Part shown: piece by piece, positions 43,883 to 53,443 of the stretch
How the letters are laid out: each line of letters opens with the position of its first letter
Position numbering within the stretch: position 1 is the first letter of the stretch
Assembly (NCBI GenBank): GCA_902774365.1
Contig: CACYHX010000005.1
Span: forward strand, 1 to 64,000
DNA from: an uncultured Bacteroidia bacterium
Lineage (GTDB): Bacteria; Bacteroidota; Bacteroidia; Bacteroidales; F082
Direction of reading: 5' to 3'
DNA length: 64,000 nt
The notes under the pieces: model-generated
The model's input: the letters and a program-made list of their open reading frames with translations, nothing else
Told to the model about the DNA's origin: nothing
Database searches by the model: none
Program-made: the position numbers and the translations under genes

Positions 43883-43917
43883 CTGGATCGCTTCGTGCCT
43901 AGCGATGACGCAAAGCG
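43883..43917 (-). repeat. Inverted-repeat intergenic element, copy C (diverged, shortened)
   Basis: CTGGATCGCTTCGTGCCTAG and the following bases to CAAAGCG match the inverse of copy A with an internal deletion of about six bases and a few substitutions. It lies just past the ATP-grasp stop, before the terminator. Confidence 0.6.
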
Positions 43918-43929
43918 ACGACAAGTATA

Positions 43930-45081
43930 CTATACCATAAACTCTTCTAAAGTTGAGTGCAGAATCTCCTGCAATTCCGCTTTATGTTCGGGCGTGGTCT
44001 GCGTGAACAGGAAGCCCCACACACTCATGGCGGGATTCATGATGTCTCGGGTCTCCAACACGCCGTGGAAGTGCCTCTTGATACGCTCGAAGTCGAGCTT
44101 GCGATTGGTGTCGTAAGGCTTGTCCAGGACGATGAAGCTGAACACGTCGTTCTCGATGCCGTTCCACATGGTGGCATAGTCGGGGCGGATGCCCTCGAAA
44201 TAGCACTGTACAGGCAGCAGGTGGCAGGTGTGACGCGTCAAGTCGTTGAGGCACATACCGGCGAAACGCAGCGGGTTGACCTCAATCGGGATGGCACGAC
44301 CCGAGTTCTTGTCGACGCGGAACTCCACGTGCATCGGGAAGTTTTTCAGTCCAAGCACGCCGTTAAGGTCAATGCAGAACTGGTTGAAAGCCGGATAGTT
44401 GGCTTCGAAGATCTGCTTGCTCATGCAGTAGAGACGGTCGCTGACGTCGGTCTCGTCCTTGAAGATATGGTGGAAGATGTTGATGATGTTGGGCTTGCCC
44501 TCGGCATCATAGTAGGCATCCACGGCATATTCCTCGCCTTCGATGAACTGTTCCAGCACGAACATCTCGCTGCGCACCACGGTCTCGGGGAACACGGCGC
44601 ACTGCTTGGCGAAGTTGTGGTCGATGTCGTCCAAAGCGGCCTGCCATTCAGCCTTGTTGCGGACGATGTACACGCCCACGCTGAGGAAGCCAACTGCCGG
44701 CTTCAGCACCAAAGGCAGCGGCAACTCATCGGGGTTGAGGCTGCGCAAGGCTTTCATCTCCACCTCTTTATAATAGAAGTCGGGATAGATCTGCTGACAG
44801 ATGCGGCGGAAGGCGGCCTTGTCCTTCAGAATCTTGACCTTTTTCACCAGCTCCGACTCGGGCAACTGGGCATAGAGCCACACCAAGGCGTTCTCGGAGA
44901 CGGCATAGAGTTGATTGGTTTGGTTGTATCTCTCAACGAACTGTTTGTCATCCAAAAGGTTGAGTTGGTGGCCTTGCTGCTTCAGCACCTCGGCCATGTC
45001 GTTATGCAAAACGGGGATTTGTTTCTCTTCCAGATAGGCCACCAAAGGGGCGGAAACGTATGGCTTTTCTAAAATGATCAT
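43930..45081 (-). CDS. ATP-grasp domain protein, substrate unknown
   Basis: A 383-residue enzyme with an N-terminal pre-ATP-grasp domain (about 1-100), a central ATP-binding domain (about 100-210, LVLKPAVGFLSVGVYIV and VLEQFIEGEEYAVDAYY) and a C-terminal catalytic part with HVEFRVDKNSGRAIPIEVNPLRFAGM (about 263-288). Glu283 and Asn285 are the likely Mg2+ ligands. ATP-grasp ligases join a carboxylate to an amine through an acyl phosphate; the substrates cannot be told. Its start overlaps the purA stop by 4 bases (ATGA), so it is made together with PurA. A peptide ligase or a purine-linked ligase are both possible. Confidence 0.8.
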   Translation of the reverse strand: MIILEKPYVSAPLVAYLEEKQIPVLHNDMAEVLKQQGHQLNLLDDKQFVERYNQTNQLYAVSENALVWLYAQLPESELVKKVKILKDKAAFRRICQQIYPDFYYKEVEMKALRSLNPDELPLPLVLKPAVGFLSVGVYIVRNKAEWQAALDDIDHNFAKQCAVFPETVVRSEMFVLEQFIEGEEYAVDAYYDAEGKPNIINIFHHIFKDETDVSDRLYCMSKQIFEANYPAFNQFCIDLNGVLGLKNFPMHVEFRVDKNSGRAIPIEVNPLRFAGMCLNDLTRHTCHLLPVQCYFEGIRPDYATMWNGIENDVFSFIVLDKPYDTNRKLDFERIKRHFHGVLETRDIMNPAMSVWGFLFTQTTPEHKAELQEILHSTLEEFMV

Positions 45082-46355
45082 CTCAAAATGTTTTGTGTTC
45101 TGTCAGGGCCGTATGAAACGAATTTGATCGGCACGCCGACGTAGTTTTCAATGAATTTGATGTAGTCTTCCAGCTTCTGCGGAATCTTGCCTTCGATCTT
45201 CTGCTGCCAGCCAGGGATTTCCGTGTAGACAGGTTCCATGGTCTCGGTGCAGGCGGCGAAGGGCAGATGCTTGGTCTCTTGTCCGTTGTAGCGGTAGGCG
45301 GTGGCGACTTTCAGGGTGGCGAAGTCGTCCATCACATCGCTCTTCATCATCATCAGGTCGGTGACACCGCTGAGCATGACGGCATATTTCAGCGCAGGTA
45401 GGTCGAGCCAGCCGCAACGGCGCGGACGACCCGTGGTGGCGCCGAACTCGTGACCGTTTTGGCGGAGCATCTCGCCCGTCTCGTCAAACAACTCGGTGGG
45501 GAAGGGGCCTGTGCCCACGCGGGTGCAGTAGGCCTTGAAGATGCCGTACACCTTGCCCACGCGGCTCGGAGCAACGCCCAAGCCAGAGCAGACGCCTGCC
45601 GCGATGACGTTAGAGGAGGTCACGAAAGGATAGCTGCCGAAGTCCACGTCGAGCATGGAGCCTTGAGCACCTTCGGCCAGCACTTTCTTGCCGTTGTCGA
45701 GGGCCTCGTTGATGAAGTATTCGCCGTCAACGAATTGGTATTGCTTCAGGTATTCGATGCCTTCGAACCACAGTTTTTCGTATTCGGCGAAGTCGAGGCC
45801 GTCGAGTTGGAAGCCCTGCATCTCGAAGCCGAGGCCGGCAATTTGCTGCAAGTGGGCTTTCTTCAGGCTCTCGTATTTCTCACGGAAATCGGGCGCGTTG
45901 ATGTCGCCGATGCGGAGACCTCTGCGGGCGGTCTTGTCGGTGTAGGTCGGGCCGATGCCTTTCAGCGTGGTGCCGACTTTCATCTTACCCAAGGCCTTCT
46001 CGTTGGCGGCGTCCATGGCGCGGTGGGTGGGCAGGATGAGGTGGGCGCGGTTGGCGATCATCAAAGTCTGACGCAGGTCGAAGCCAGCCTCGCGCAAGCC
46101 TTCGATCTCACCTTTTAATATATGAGGCTCGATGATGACGCCGTTGCCGATGAGGTTGATGCAGCCAGGGGTGAGCACGCCCGAAGGGATGTTGTGCAGC
46201 ACAAACTTCCTGCCTTCAAACTCGATGGTGTGACCGGCATTGGGACCGCCTTGGAAACGGCAGACGATGTCGTAATTCGGGGTGAGGGCATCGACGACCT
46301 TGCCTTTGCCTTCGTCGCCCCATTGTAAGCCGAGTAAGATATCTAATTTATTCAT
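45078..46355 (-). CDS. purA: Adenylosuccinate synthetase
   Basis: A 425-residue enzyme making adenylosuccinate from IMP, Asp and GTP, the first step to AMP. The P-loop GDEGKGK is at 13-19 (catalytic Asp14), then GGPNAGHTIEF with the catalytic His near 41. KGIGPTYTDK is near 130-139, the GTP-recognition and Asp-binding segment GVTDLMMMKSDVMDD is near 330, and the C-terminus is RTQNILR. The ATG at 46355 matches the family start; the longer open frame upstream runs over the fur gene. It lies 2 bases after fur and overlaps the ATP-grasp gene. Confidence 0.97.
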   Translation of the reverse strand: MNKLDILLGLQWGDEGKGKVVDALTPNYDIVCRFQGGPNAGHTIEFEGRKFVLHNIPSGVLTPGCINLIGNGVIIEPHILKGEIEGLREAGFDLRQTLMIANRAHLILPTHRAMDAANEKALGKMKVGTTLKGIGPTYTDKTARRGLRIGDINAPDFREKYESLKKAHLQQIAGLGFEMQGFQLDGLDFAEYEKLWFEGIEYLKQYQFVDGEYFINEALDNGKKVLAEGAQGSMLDVDFGSYPFVTSSNVIAAGVCSGLGVAPSRVGKVYGIFKAYCTRVGTGPFPTELFDETGEMLRQNGHEFGATTGRPRRCGWLDLPALKYAVMLSGVTDLMMMKSDVMDDFATLKVATAYRYNGQETKHLPFAACTETMEPVYTEIPGWQQKIEGKIPQKLEDYIKFIENYVGVPIKFVSYGPDRTQNILR

Positions 46356-46357
46356 TA

Positions 46358-46804
46358 TCAATTGTTTTTCTTGTGTCCATAAAATATCAACGAATGATGC
46401 GTAATCTCCACCCCCAGCTGCTCTTCTATCGATTTTTGGATCTCCAAAAGGCGCGGGTCGCAAAACTCCATGACGGTTTCCGTCTCCAGGTCGATGAAGT
46501 GGTCGTGCTGGCGGAACTTGTAGGAGCGTTCGTACTGAGCGCAGTTGTGCCCAAACTGGTGCTTGATGACCAAGCCACAGTCGAGCAGCAGCTCGATGGT
46601 ATTATATAAGGTGGCCCTGCTGACGCGGTACTTGTTGTCTTTCATCTGGTTGTACAGCGAGTCGATGTCGAAGTGCCCGTTGGTCGAGTAAATCTCCTTG
46701 AGGATGGCGAATCGCTCGGGGGTCTTGCGCAACTTCCTCCGCTGTAGGTAGTCGATGAATAACTTCTTGACGGCCAGATAGGTATTGTCAAATGAGTCTT
46801 TCAT
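46358..46804 (-). CDS. fur: Fur-family transcriptional regulator
   Basis: A 148-residue repressor. The winged-helix DNA-binding domain (about 15-90, TPERFAILKEIY and SRATLYNTIELLLDCGLVIKH) is followed by the dimerisation domain, in which HDHFIDLETETVMEFCD (about 100-116) carries the metal-binding His and Glu residues. The two CxxC pairs of the structural zinc site seen in many Fur proteins are absent. It may respond to Fe, Zn, Mn or peroxide (Fur, Zur, Mur or PerR type); sequence does not decide. It begins the fur-purA-ATP-grasp operon and has its own -7 box. Confidence 0.9.
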   Translation of the reverse strand: MKDSFDNTYLAVKKLFIDYLQRRKLRKTPERFAILKEIYSTNGHFDIDSLYNQMKDNKYRVSRATLYNTIELLLDCGLVIKHQFGHNCAQYERSYKFRQHDHFIDLETETVMEFCDPRLLEIQKSIEEQLGVEITHHSLIFYGHKKNN

Positions 46805-46826
46805 TTTTCAGGTCGTGATGTTGGCG

Positions 46827-46834
46827 CAAAGATA
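46827..46834 (-). promoter_or_regulatory. -7 promoter box for the fur-purA operon
   Basis: Minus-strand TATCTTTG matches TAnnTTTG, 22 bases upstream of the fur ATG. The flanking bases AGAACAATTCT (46846-46856) form a small dyad that could be an operator. Confidence 0.55.
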
Positions 46835-46874
46835 AGTGTTTTTTCAGAACAATTCTAAATAATTCACATTATTT

Positions 46875-49079
46875 TTAATTGCTCTTACGCACCACTTTTT
46901 GGATCTCCTTGAGCTGGTTCAGTTTGGCGATGAGGTCGTCGAGTTCCTTGGTGTTATGTACGTAGATAGAGATGGTGGCTTCCACCACGTCTTGTTTGGC
47001 CTCCATGTGGAGCGAATGCAGGTTGAGTTGCAATTCGTTGGAGAGCAGGTTGGTCATGCGGTTGAGCAGGCCCTTGGTGTCCAAGGCGGTGATTTTCAAC
47101 TCGGCGAGGAAGGCGATTTCGCTCTTGGGTTGCCATTTGGCCTTCACGATGTTGTTGCCGAAACGCGACGAGAGCTGGATGGCCTTGGGACAGTTGCTCC
47201 TGTGAATCTGCAGCGGCTCGCCGGGGAAGCTGAAGGCGATGACGTCGTCACCAGGGATGGGGTTGCAGCAGGTCGACACGTTAAAGTCGAACTCGCCCGA
47301 GGTGGTGATGGACGGCGTCTCGTCTTTTTCCTTGTTGTTGCCCAGCAGGCCGAAGGTGATGTAACGCACGAAGCTGCTGGTGTTCGATTGGGGCTTGAGC
47401 ACGCTGCGGACGAGGCGCTCGTCGATTTTGCCTGTGGCCACCTGATAGTAGAAGTCGATGGTGCTGGTGAGCTTTTCGGCCGCCATCACCTCGTTACGGT
47501 TGGCTTTGGAAGGCTCAAGGGAGAGCTTGTGCATGATTTCCTCGAACTTCTGCTCGCCTTCGTCACGGAAGCCGCGGCGGTATTCCTTGATGCCGCTCTT
47601 GAGGCGCGACTTGGCCGTGGCGGTGGCCAAAAACTCGAACCATTTCTCCTGTGGATGTTGTGACTCGGAGGTGATGATCTCCACCTGGTCGCCCTTGGTG
47701 AGTTTGCGGTCGAGTTGCGACAGCTGGCTGTTGACGTTGGCGGCGATGCTGTGGTCGCCGATTTCGCTGTGGATGTTATAGGCGAAGTCGAGCACGGTGG
47801 AGCCTTTGGGCAGCGTGATCATCTTGCCCTGTGGGGTGAAGACGTAGATCTCGTCGGAGAAGAGGTCGAGTTTGAAGTTGTCGACGAACTCGATGGCGTT
47901 GTCCGACTCGCTGCCGATAAGGTTTTGTGCTTTCTTCAGCCATTCGTCGAAGCCGCTTTCAGTCTTGTCATCGTCGGTCTTGTATTTCCAATAGGCGCCA
48001 AAGCCCTTCTCGGCAATCTCTTCCATGCGCTGGCTGCGGATCTGCACCTCCACCCAGTTGCCCGTCTGGCCCATCACCACGGCGTGCAGGCTCTCGTAGC
48101 CGTTGGCTTTCGGGAACGAGATCCAGTCCTTCAGTTTCTTGGTGTAGGGACGGTAGCAGTTGGTCAGCACGGCATAGATCTTCCAACACTCCATGCGCTC
48201 GTGCTCTTTTGGACAGTCGGTGATGAGGCGGACGATGAAGGAACCATAGAGGTCTTCAAAGGCCAACTCCTTGTCCATCATGCGTTTCCATACCGAGTTG
48301 ACCGAGCGTTCCTTGATTTCGGCTCTGGCTTTGATGCCGTTTTTCTCCAATTCGGCTTCGATGGGGGCGATGAAGTCGCGCAGCTCGCCCATGCGTTTGC
48401 CGCGCACATCGTCCATGCGCTTGCGGATGTTGTAATAGATGGTGGGGTTGGTGTATTTCAGCGATAGGTCTTCCAGCTCGATTTCGATAGCATGGAGGCC
48501 GAGGCGATAGGCGAGGGGAGCATAGATATAGGTCGTCTCCGAGGCGATCTTCAGCTGCTTGTGCTTGGGCATCGAGTCCAAGGTGCGCATGTTGTGGAGG
48601 CGGTCGGAGAGCTTGATGAGCACCACGCGGATGTCGTACGACAGCGACGAGATGACCTTCTTGAAGTTCTCGGCCTGTGCACTCTCGGCGCCTTCCAGGT
48701 TTTCGAATTTGGTGAGGCCGTCCACCACGCGTTCCACCTTCTCGCCAAACATCTCACGGATGTCGTCAAGGGTGTATTTCGTGTCTTCCACCACGTCGTG
48801 CAGCAAGGCACAGATGATGGAGGTGCGGCCCAAGCCGATGTCGTGGGCGGCGATGGTGGCCACCTCGATGGGATGGTAGATGTAAGGCTCGCCCGAGCGG
48901 CGGCGTTGGTCCTTGTGGGCCTCCACGGCAAAGTAGAACGCCTTGTCGACCATCTCCAGGTCAGCGGCTTCCTTGCGCGTCTGCCAAGCGTCGATGAGAC
49001 GCTGGTGTCGTCGTTCGATTTCCTCTTTCTCTTCTTTGGAATAGGTGTCGGGTAAAGCTGGTGTCATAGGTATTTGCAT
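46875..49079 (-). CDS. Bifunctional (p)ppGpp synthetase/hydrolase RelA/SpoT
   Basis: A 734-residue Rel enzyme. The HD hydrolase domain (about 40-200) keeps the metal-binding His94-Asp95 in LLHDVVEDT, so hydrolysis should be active. The synthetase domain (about 240-380) has [14 protein letters not shown] and the GFGAYWKYK motif, a TGS domain follows at about 410-470 ([22 protein letters not shown]), and there are zinc-finger-like (CCNPIPGD) and ACT domains at the C-terminus. It controls ppGpp levels under starvation. The start may be 49079 or the ATG at 49067; the -7 box at 49090-49097 leaves only a few bases of leader for the first. Confidence 0.95.
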   Translation of the reverse strand: MQIPMTPALPDTYSKEEKEEIERRHQRLIDAWQTRKEAADLEMVDKAFYFAVEAHKDQRRRSGEPYIYHPIEVATIAAHDIGLGRTSIICALLHDVVEDTKYTLDDIREMFGEKVERVVDGLTKFENLEGAESAQAENFKKVISSLSYDIRVVLIKLSDRLHNMRTLDSMPKHKQLKIASETTYIYAPLAYRLGLHAIEIELEDLSLKYTNPTIYYNIRKRMDDVRGKRMGELRDFIAPIEAELEKNGIKARAEIKERSVNSVWKRMMDKELAFEDLYGSFIVRLITDCPKEHERMECWKIYAVLTNCYRPYTKKLKDWISFPKANGYESLHAVVMGQTGNWVEVQIRSQRMEEIAEKGFGAYWKYKTDDDKTESGFDEWLKKAQNLIGSESDNAIEFVDNFKLDLFSDEIYVFTPQGKMITLPKGSTVLDFAYNIHSEIGDHSIAANVNSQLSQLDRKLTKGDQVEIITSESQHPQEKWFEFLATATAKSRLKSGIKEYRRGFRDEGEQKFEEIMHKLSLEPSKANRNEVMAAEKLTSTIDFYYQVATGKIDERLVRSVLKPQSNTSSFVRYITFGLLGNNKEKDETPSITTSGEFDFNVSTCCNPIPGDDVIAFSFPGEPLQIHRSNCPKAIQLSSRFGNNIVKAKWQPKSEIAFLAELKITALDTKGLLNRMTNLLSNELQLNLHSLHMEAKQDVVEATISIYVHNTKELDDLIAKLNQLKEIQKVVRKSN

Positions 49080-49089
49080 TTTTAGACTG

Positions 49090-49097
49090 CAAAGTTA
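49090..49097 (-). promoter_or_regulatory. -7 promoter box for relA/spoT
   Basis: Minus-strand TAACTTTG matches TAnnTTTG, with a TTG 18 bases further upstream (49116-49118) at the -33 position. It diverges from the lepA promoter. Confidence 0.55.
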
Positions 49098-49143
49098 GAG
49101 ATAATCTTTTTTATCCAAGGTGTTTTGGAGGGGATTTTTTTCT

Positions 49144-49151
49144 TATTTTTG
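49144..49151 (+). promoter_or_regulatory. -7 promoter box for lepA
   Basis: TATTTTTG followed by C matches TAnnTTTG but lies only 8 bases from the ATG at 49160, so the message would be nearly leaderless if this box is used. Confidence 0.5.
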
Positions 49152-49159
49152 CGCCCATA

Positions 49160-50947
49160 ATGAAAAACATCCGTAATTTTTGCATCATAGCCCATATCGA
49201 CCACGGCAAATCGACCTTGGCCGACAGGCTTTTGGAACTAACCCATACGCTGAATGACAAGGAACTCGTCGACCAGGTTTTGGACGACATGGACCTTGAG
49301 CGCGAGCGCGGCATCACCATCAAGAGCCACGCCATCCAGATGAAATACAACTACAAGGGCGAGGAATACACCCTTAACCTCATCGATACTCCCGGTCACG
49401 TCGACTTCTCCTACGAGGTGTCGCGCAGCATCGCGGCCTGCGAAGGCGCCTTACTGGTGGTGGATGCCACGCAAGGCATTCAGGCTCAAACGATTGCTAA
49501 CCTTTATTCTGCCCTTGAGCACGATCTTGAGATTATCCCCGTGATGAACAAAATCGACATGGACAGCGCCATGGTCGACATCGTAGAGGACCAGATGGTG
49601 GACCTTTTGGGCTGCGACCCTTCGGAAATCCTGAAGGTCAGCGCCCGCACGGGCGAAGGTGTGCCTGCCGTACTCGATGCCATTGTCGACCGCATCCCCT
49701 GCCCCAAAGGCGACCCCGAAGCACCGCTGCAAGCCCTCATCTTTGACTCAGTGTTCAACTCGTTCCGCGGCATCATCGCCTATTTCCGCATCATGAACGG
49801 CACCATGCGTACCAACGATTTGGTGAAGTTCTTCGCCACGGGCAAGGAATACAACGCCGATGAGATTGGCGTGCTCCAGCTGAAGCAAGTGCCTAAGAAA
49901 GAGCTTTCTGCGGGCGATGTGGGTTACATCATCTCGGGCATCAAGACCTCAAAGGAGGTCAAGGTGGGCGACACCATCACGCACGTCGAAAGGCCTTGCG
50001 CCGAGCCGGTGGCGGGCTTCGAGAACGTGAAACCCATGCTGTTTGCAGGTATCTATCCCGTCGATGCAGATGACTATGAAGAGTTGCGTGCTTCGTTGGA
50101 GAAGCTGCAACTCAATGATGCTTCCTTGGTATGGGAGCCTGAGTCGTCGGCAGCCTTGGGCTTCGGCTTCCGCTGCGGTTTCTTGGGCCTCTTGCACATG
50201 GAGATCGTGCAGGAACGCCTTGACCGTGAGTTCGACATGGACGTCATCACCACGGTGCCCAACGTGTCGTTTAAATGTTTCAAGACTGATGGCGAGATGA
50301 TTGAGGTGCACAACCCCAGTGGCCTTCCCGAGGTGACGAAGATCGACCACATCGAGGAACCCTATATCATCGCCCAAATCATCTCGAAGAACGAGTTCAC
50401 GGGTCCCATTATGACGCTCTGCATCGACCGTCGTGGCGTGCTGAAGAACCAGGTCTACCTCTCCACCGACCGTGTGGAGTTGACCTTCCAGATGCCGCTG
50501 AGCGAAATCGTCTTCGACTTCTACGACAAGCTGAAATCCATCTCGAAGGGCTATGCCTCCTTCGACTACCATATCGCTGGCTATCAGGATGCCGACTTGG
50601 TGAAACTCGACATCATGCTCAACGGCGAGTCCGTTGACGCCTTGTCTACGTTGATACATCGTGGCCATGCCTATGACTTCGGTCGTCGCATGTGCGAGAA
50701 GCTGAAGGAATTGATACCTCGTCACCAGTTCGACATCGCTATTCAGGCGGCCATCGGCGCGAAGATCATCGCCCGCGAGACGGTGCGCCAGGTACGCAAG
50801 GACGTGACGGCGAAGTGCTACGGCGGCGACGTCTCCCGTAAGCGCAAACTGTTGGAGAAACAGAAGGCCGGTAAGAAACGCATGCGTCAGATCGGCAACG
50901 TCGAGGTGCCGCAGTCGGCGTTCCTTGCTGTCTTGAAATTAGATTAA
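49160..50947 (+). CDS. lepA: Elongation factor 4 (LepA)
   Basis: A 595-residue translational GTPase that back-translocates or remodels stalled ribosomes. The G1 motif AHIDHGKS is at about 11-18, the switch I region [10 protein letters not shown] near 49-58, G3 DTPGHVDF near 77-84 and G4 MNKIDM near 130-135. The LepA-specific C-terminal domain (about 490-595) includes the stretch ending [20 protein letters not shown]. Full length and typical. It is the first gene of a long plus-strand run. Confidence 0.97.
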   Translation: MKNIRNFCIIAHIDHGKSTLADRLLELTHTLNDKELVDQVLDDMDLERERGITIKSHAIQMKYNYKGEEYTLNLIDTPGHVDFSYEVSRSIAACEGALLVVDATQGIQAQTIANLYSALEHDLEIIPVMNKIDMDSAMVDIVEDQMVDLLGCDPSEILKVSARTGEGVPAVLDAIVDRIPCPKGDPEAPLQALIFDSVFNSFRGIIAYFRIMNGTMRTNDLVKFFATGKEYNADEIGVLQLKQVPKKELSAGDVGYIISGIKTSKEVKVGDTITHVERPCAEPVAGFENVKPMLFAGIYPVDADDYEELRASLEKLQLNDASLVWEPESSAALGFGFRCGFLGLLHMEIVQERLDREFDMDVITTVPNVSFKCFKTDGEMIEVHNPSGLPEVTKIDHIEEPYIIAQIISKNEFTGPIMTLCIDRRGVLKNQVYLSTDRVELTFQMPLSEIVFDFYDKLKSISKGYASFDYHIAGYQDADLVKLDIMLNGESVDALSTLIHRGHAYDFGRRMCEKLKELIPRHQFDIAIQAAIGAKIIARETVRQVRKDVTAKCYGGDVSRKRKLLEKQKAGKKRMRQIGNVEVPQSAFLAVLKLD

Positions 50948-50952
50948 CCCTT

Positions 50953-51027
50953 GTAGAGACGTGCCATGGCGCGTCTCTACAATCAACAATCAACGATAAA
51001 CAATTCAACAATCAACAAATAAACAAC
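50953..51027 (+). repeat. GTAGAGACG palindrome plus A/C-rich leader before nhaD
   Basis: GTAGAGACG (50953-50961) and CGTCTCTAC (50972-50980) flank GCC-AT-GGC, a near-perfect 28-base palindrome of a type often dispersed in Bacteroidota genomes. An AATCAACAATCAAC-rich stretch follows (50981-51027) and ends just before the nhaD ATG; it is nearly the same as the one before nusA. Confidence 0.7.
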
Positions 51028-51028
51028 T

Positions 51029-52330
51029 ATGGAACACCTTATCCCTGCATGGATGTTAATTCCTTTCGTCGTGATGCTCCTCTGCATTGCGGTCTTGCCA
51101 TTGCTGCCCAAGGTGGGCGAGTGGTGGGAACACAACCTTCACAAACTGTATGTGTCGCTCATCCTGGGCGTGCCCGTAGGCATCTGGCTCTGCGTGAACG
51201 GCATGAGCCATGAACTGATTCATCAGATGATCTTCGACTACGTGCCCTTCATCTTGCTACTCATGGCGCTGTTCGTCACGACGGGCGGCATCTGCATCAA
51301 GGGTGACCTTGTGGCAAAACCGATCACCAACACCATCATCCTCGGCATCGGCTGGCTTTTGGCCTCGTTTATGGGTACCACGGGAGCGGCCATGCTGCTG
51401 ATACGCTTGGTGTTGCAGACCATCTCGCAGCGTAAGTACAAGATGCACACTGTCCTCTTCTTCATCGCTATCGTGGCCAACTGTGGCGGTTTGTTGTCGC
51501 CCCTCGGCGACCCGCCTTTGTTCCTGCTGTTCCAGAAAGGCGCCAGCTTTGGATGGTGGATGCAGAATATGTTCCTCGAATGGCTCGTCACGGGTATCTT
51601 GCTGCTGGTTGTTTATTTCTTGGTTGATACTTATTTTTACCGCAAGGAGCCTAAGGAAAACCTTGCGGCAGACGAAGCCCAAAAAGTATCATTGCAATTC
51701 TCCGGCCTCATCAATATCGTGTGGTTGCTCTGCATCATCGTCAGCACCATGTTCATCAACAAGACCTACATCCCTGCCATGGGAGGCGAACATGCCCCTT
51801 GGTATTTGAGGCTTTTGCGCGAGTGGGTATTTATCGCCATCATCGTGTGCTCGTGGCTGACCACGAAGAAGAAAGCCCGCACCGACAACAACTACTCGTG
51901 GGTGCCTATCCTCGAAGTGGCCTGTGTGTTCGTCGGCATCTTCGCCACGATGACACCTGCCCTGATGTTCCTCGAACAGATGAAAGAGACCATCCAAGGC
52001 TTCATCAGCCAGCCTTGGCAGTATGTCTATTGCACCGGTGTGCTATCGGCCTTCCTCGACAATGCGCCTACTGCAATGGTGTTCAACTCCATGGCTCCTT
52101 ACGGCGACATCGTGGGCCTGGCTGCCGACCCATTCCTGAAAGCCATCTCGATGGGTGCCGTGTTCTTCGGCGCTCTGACCTATATCGGCAACGGCCCCAA
52201 CTTCATGGTGAAGTCCATTGCCGAGCAGGAAGGCATCAAGATGCCGTCGTTCTTCGGCTATATGGCCAAGTTCTCGCTCGTCGTGTGCCTGCCCATCTAC
52301 GTGATTGTGCAACTCATATTCATCGCATAA
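51029..52330 (+). CDS. nhaD: Na+/H+ antiporter, NhaD type
   Basis: A 433-residue inner-membrane protein with about 11-12 helices, belonging to the ArsB/NhaD ion transporter superfamily. Family segments seen are GTTGAAMLLIRLVL (about 113-126), NCGGLLSPLGDPPLFLLFQKG (about 151-171), FLDNAPTAMVFNSM (about 343-356) and YIGNGPNFMVKSIAE (about 388-402). It exchanges Na+ or Li+ for H+ and should help with pH and sodium homeostasis. The 80-base region before it holds the palindrome and the A/C-rich leader. Confidence 0.9.
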   Translation: MEHLIPAWMLIPFVVMLLCIAVLPLLPKVGEWWEHNLHKLYVSLILGVPVGIWLCVNGMSHELIHQMIFDYVPFILLLMALFVTTGGICIKGDLVAKPITNTIILGIGWLLASFMGTTGAAMLLIRLVLQTISQRKYKMHTVLFFIAIVANCGGLLSPLGDPPLFLLFQKGASFGWWMQNMFLEWLVTGILLLVVYFLVDTYFYRKEPKENLAADEAQKVSLQFSGLINIVWLLCIIVSTMFINKTYIPAMGGEHAPWYLRLLREWVFIAIIVCSWLTTKKKARTDNNYSWVPILEVACVFVGIFATMTPALMFLEQMKETIQGFISQPWQYVYCTGVLSAFLDNAPTAMVFNSMAPYGDIVGLAADPFLKAISMGAVFFGALTYIGNGPNFMVKSIAEQEGIKMPSFFGYMAKFSLVVCLPIYVIVQLIFIA

Positions 52331-52342
52331 TAGCACAAAAAC

Positions 52343-53443
52343 ATGTCCGACGGTATTCTCTACGAGATAGCGATGACGCAACTGCCTGGTATCGGTGATA
52401 TCAGCGGCAAGAAGTTCGTGCAGTATTGCGGCAGCGCCGAGGCCGTCTTCAAAGAGACACGCAAGTCGTTGGAGAAGATCAACGGCATGAGGGAGGCTTC
52501 CATCGACGCCATCTGCAAGCCCAAGGGATACCTGAGAAGGGCCGAGGAAGAGATGGCCTTCATGGAGAAAAACGGCATCCAGCCCTTGTTCTTCCTCGAC
52601 TCCGACTATCCGCGCCGCCTCTTACAGTGCGACGACGGCCCGATGATGCTGTACTACAAAGGCAAGGCCAATCTCAATGCCAACCGTGTGGTGGCCATCG
52701 TCGGCACGCGCAACATCACCGAATATGGCAAGGAGAACTGCAACCAGCTGGTGGAAGACTTGAAAGACGACAATGTCTTGATTGTGAGTGGTTTGGCATA
52801 CGGTGTCGACACCTGCGCCCATAAGGCCTCGGTGAAAAACGGCATCCCGACGGTCGGCGTGATGGGCAGCGGCATGCAGCAGATTTATCCTGCGCCGAAT
52901 AAGAAATTGGCGTCCGACATGGTGGAGCAGGGTGGCGGCATCCTCACGGAATGTATCAGCGGCACTTTGCCCGACCGGGAGAACTTCCCGCGTCGCAACC
53001 GTATTATCGCGGGCATGGCGGATGCCGTGGTCGTCATCGAGTCGGCGATGAAAGGCGGCTCGTTGATTACCGCTGACATTGCCAACTCCTACAGCCGTGA
53101 TGTGTTTGCCTATCCCGGCCGCGTCATGGACCTCTACAGCCAGGGATGCAACTACCTCATCCGCACCAACCGCGCCCATCTCATGGAGAGCGTGCTTAAC
53201 CTGCGTTATATCATGCGCTGGGACTCGGAGTCGAAGACGGAGAAGCAAACGGCCTTGTTCCGTGAGTTCACGCCTGAGGAGAAGTTGGTGATGGACTGCT
53301 TCGGTGCCAATGCCGTCATCAACCTCGACGACATCATCGTGAAGACGGAGCTGTCGACGACGAAGATTGCGGCCATCCTGTTGACTTTGGAATTTGACGG
53401 TGTGCTGATGGCATTGCCCGGAAAACGTTACCAGAAATGTTAG
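52343..53443 (+). CDS. dprA: DNA processing protein DprA
   Basis: A 366-residue protein. An N-terminal helical region with a HhH-like segment (about 10-60, LPGIGDISGKKFVQYCG) precedes a Rossmann-like DprA core (about 75-285) with VAIVGTRN (about 117-124), VSGLAYGVDTCAHKAS (about 151-166), GVMGSGMQQIYP and FPRRNRIIAGM. A C-terminal winged helix covers about 305-366. It loads RecA on incoming single-stranded DNA in natural transformation; many species without known competence keep it. Its last 7 bases overlap rsgA. Confidence 0.95.
   Translation: MSDGILYEIAMTQLPGIGDISGKKFVQYCGSAEAVFKETRKSLEKINGMREASIDAICKPKGYLRRAEEEMAFMEKNGIQPLFFLDSDYPRRLLQCDDGPMMLYYKGKANLNANRVVAIVGTRNITEYGKENCNQLVEDLKDDNVLIVSGLAYGVDTCAHKASVKNGIPTVGVMGSGMQQIYPAPNKKLASDMVEQGGGILTECISGTLPDRENFPRRNRIIAGMADAVVVIESAMKGGSLITADIANSYSRDVFAYPGRVMDLYSQGCNYLIRTNRAHLMESVLNLRYIMRWDSESKTEKQTALFREFTPEEKLVMDCFGANAVINLDDIIVKTELSTTKIAAILLTLEFDGVLMALPGKRYQKC

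Noticed and set aside
46356..46463. Longer purA start
   Set aside because: The extra 36 codons overlap the end of fur, and PurA proteins begin at MNKLDILLGLQWGDEGKG-like text, so the ATG at 46355 is used.
52343..53443. Natural competence locus
   Set aside because: dprA is present but no comEA, comEC or comM gene is nearby. dprA is widespread, so competence is not inferred.
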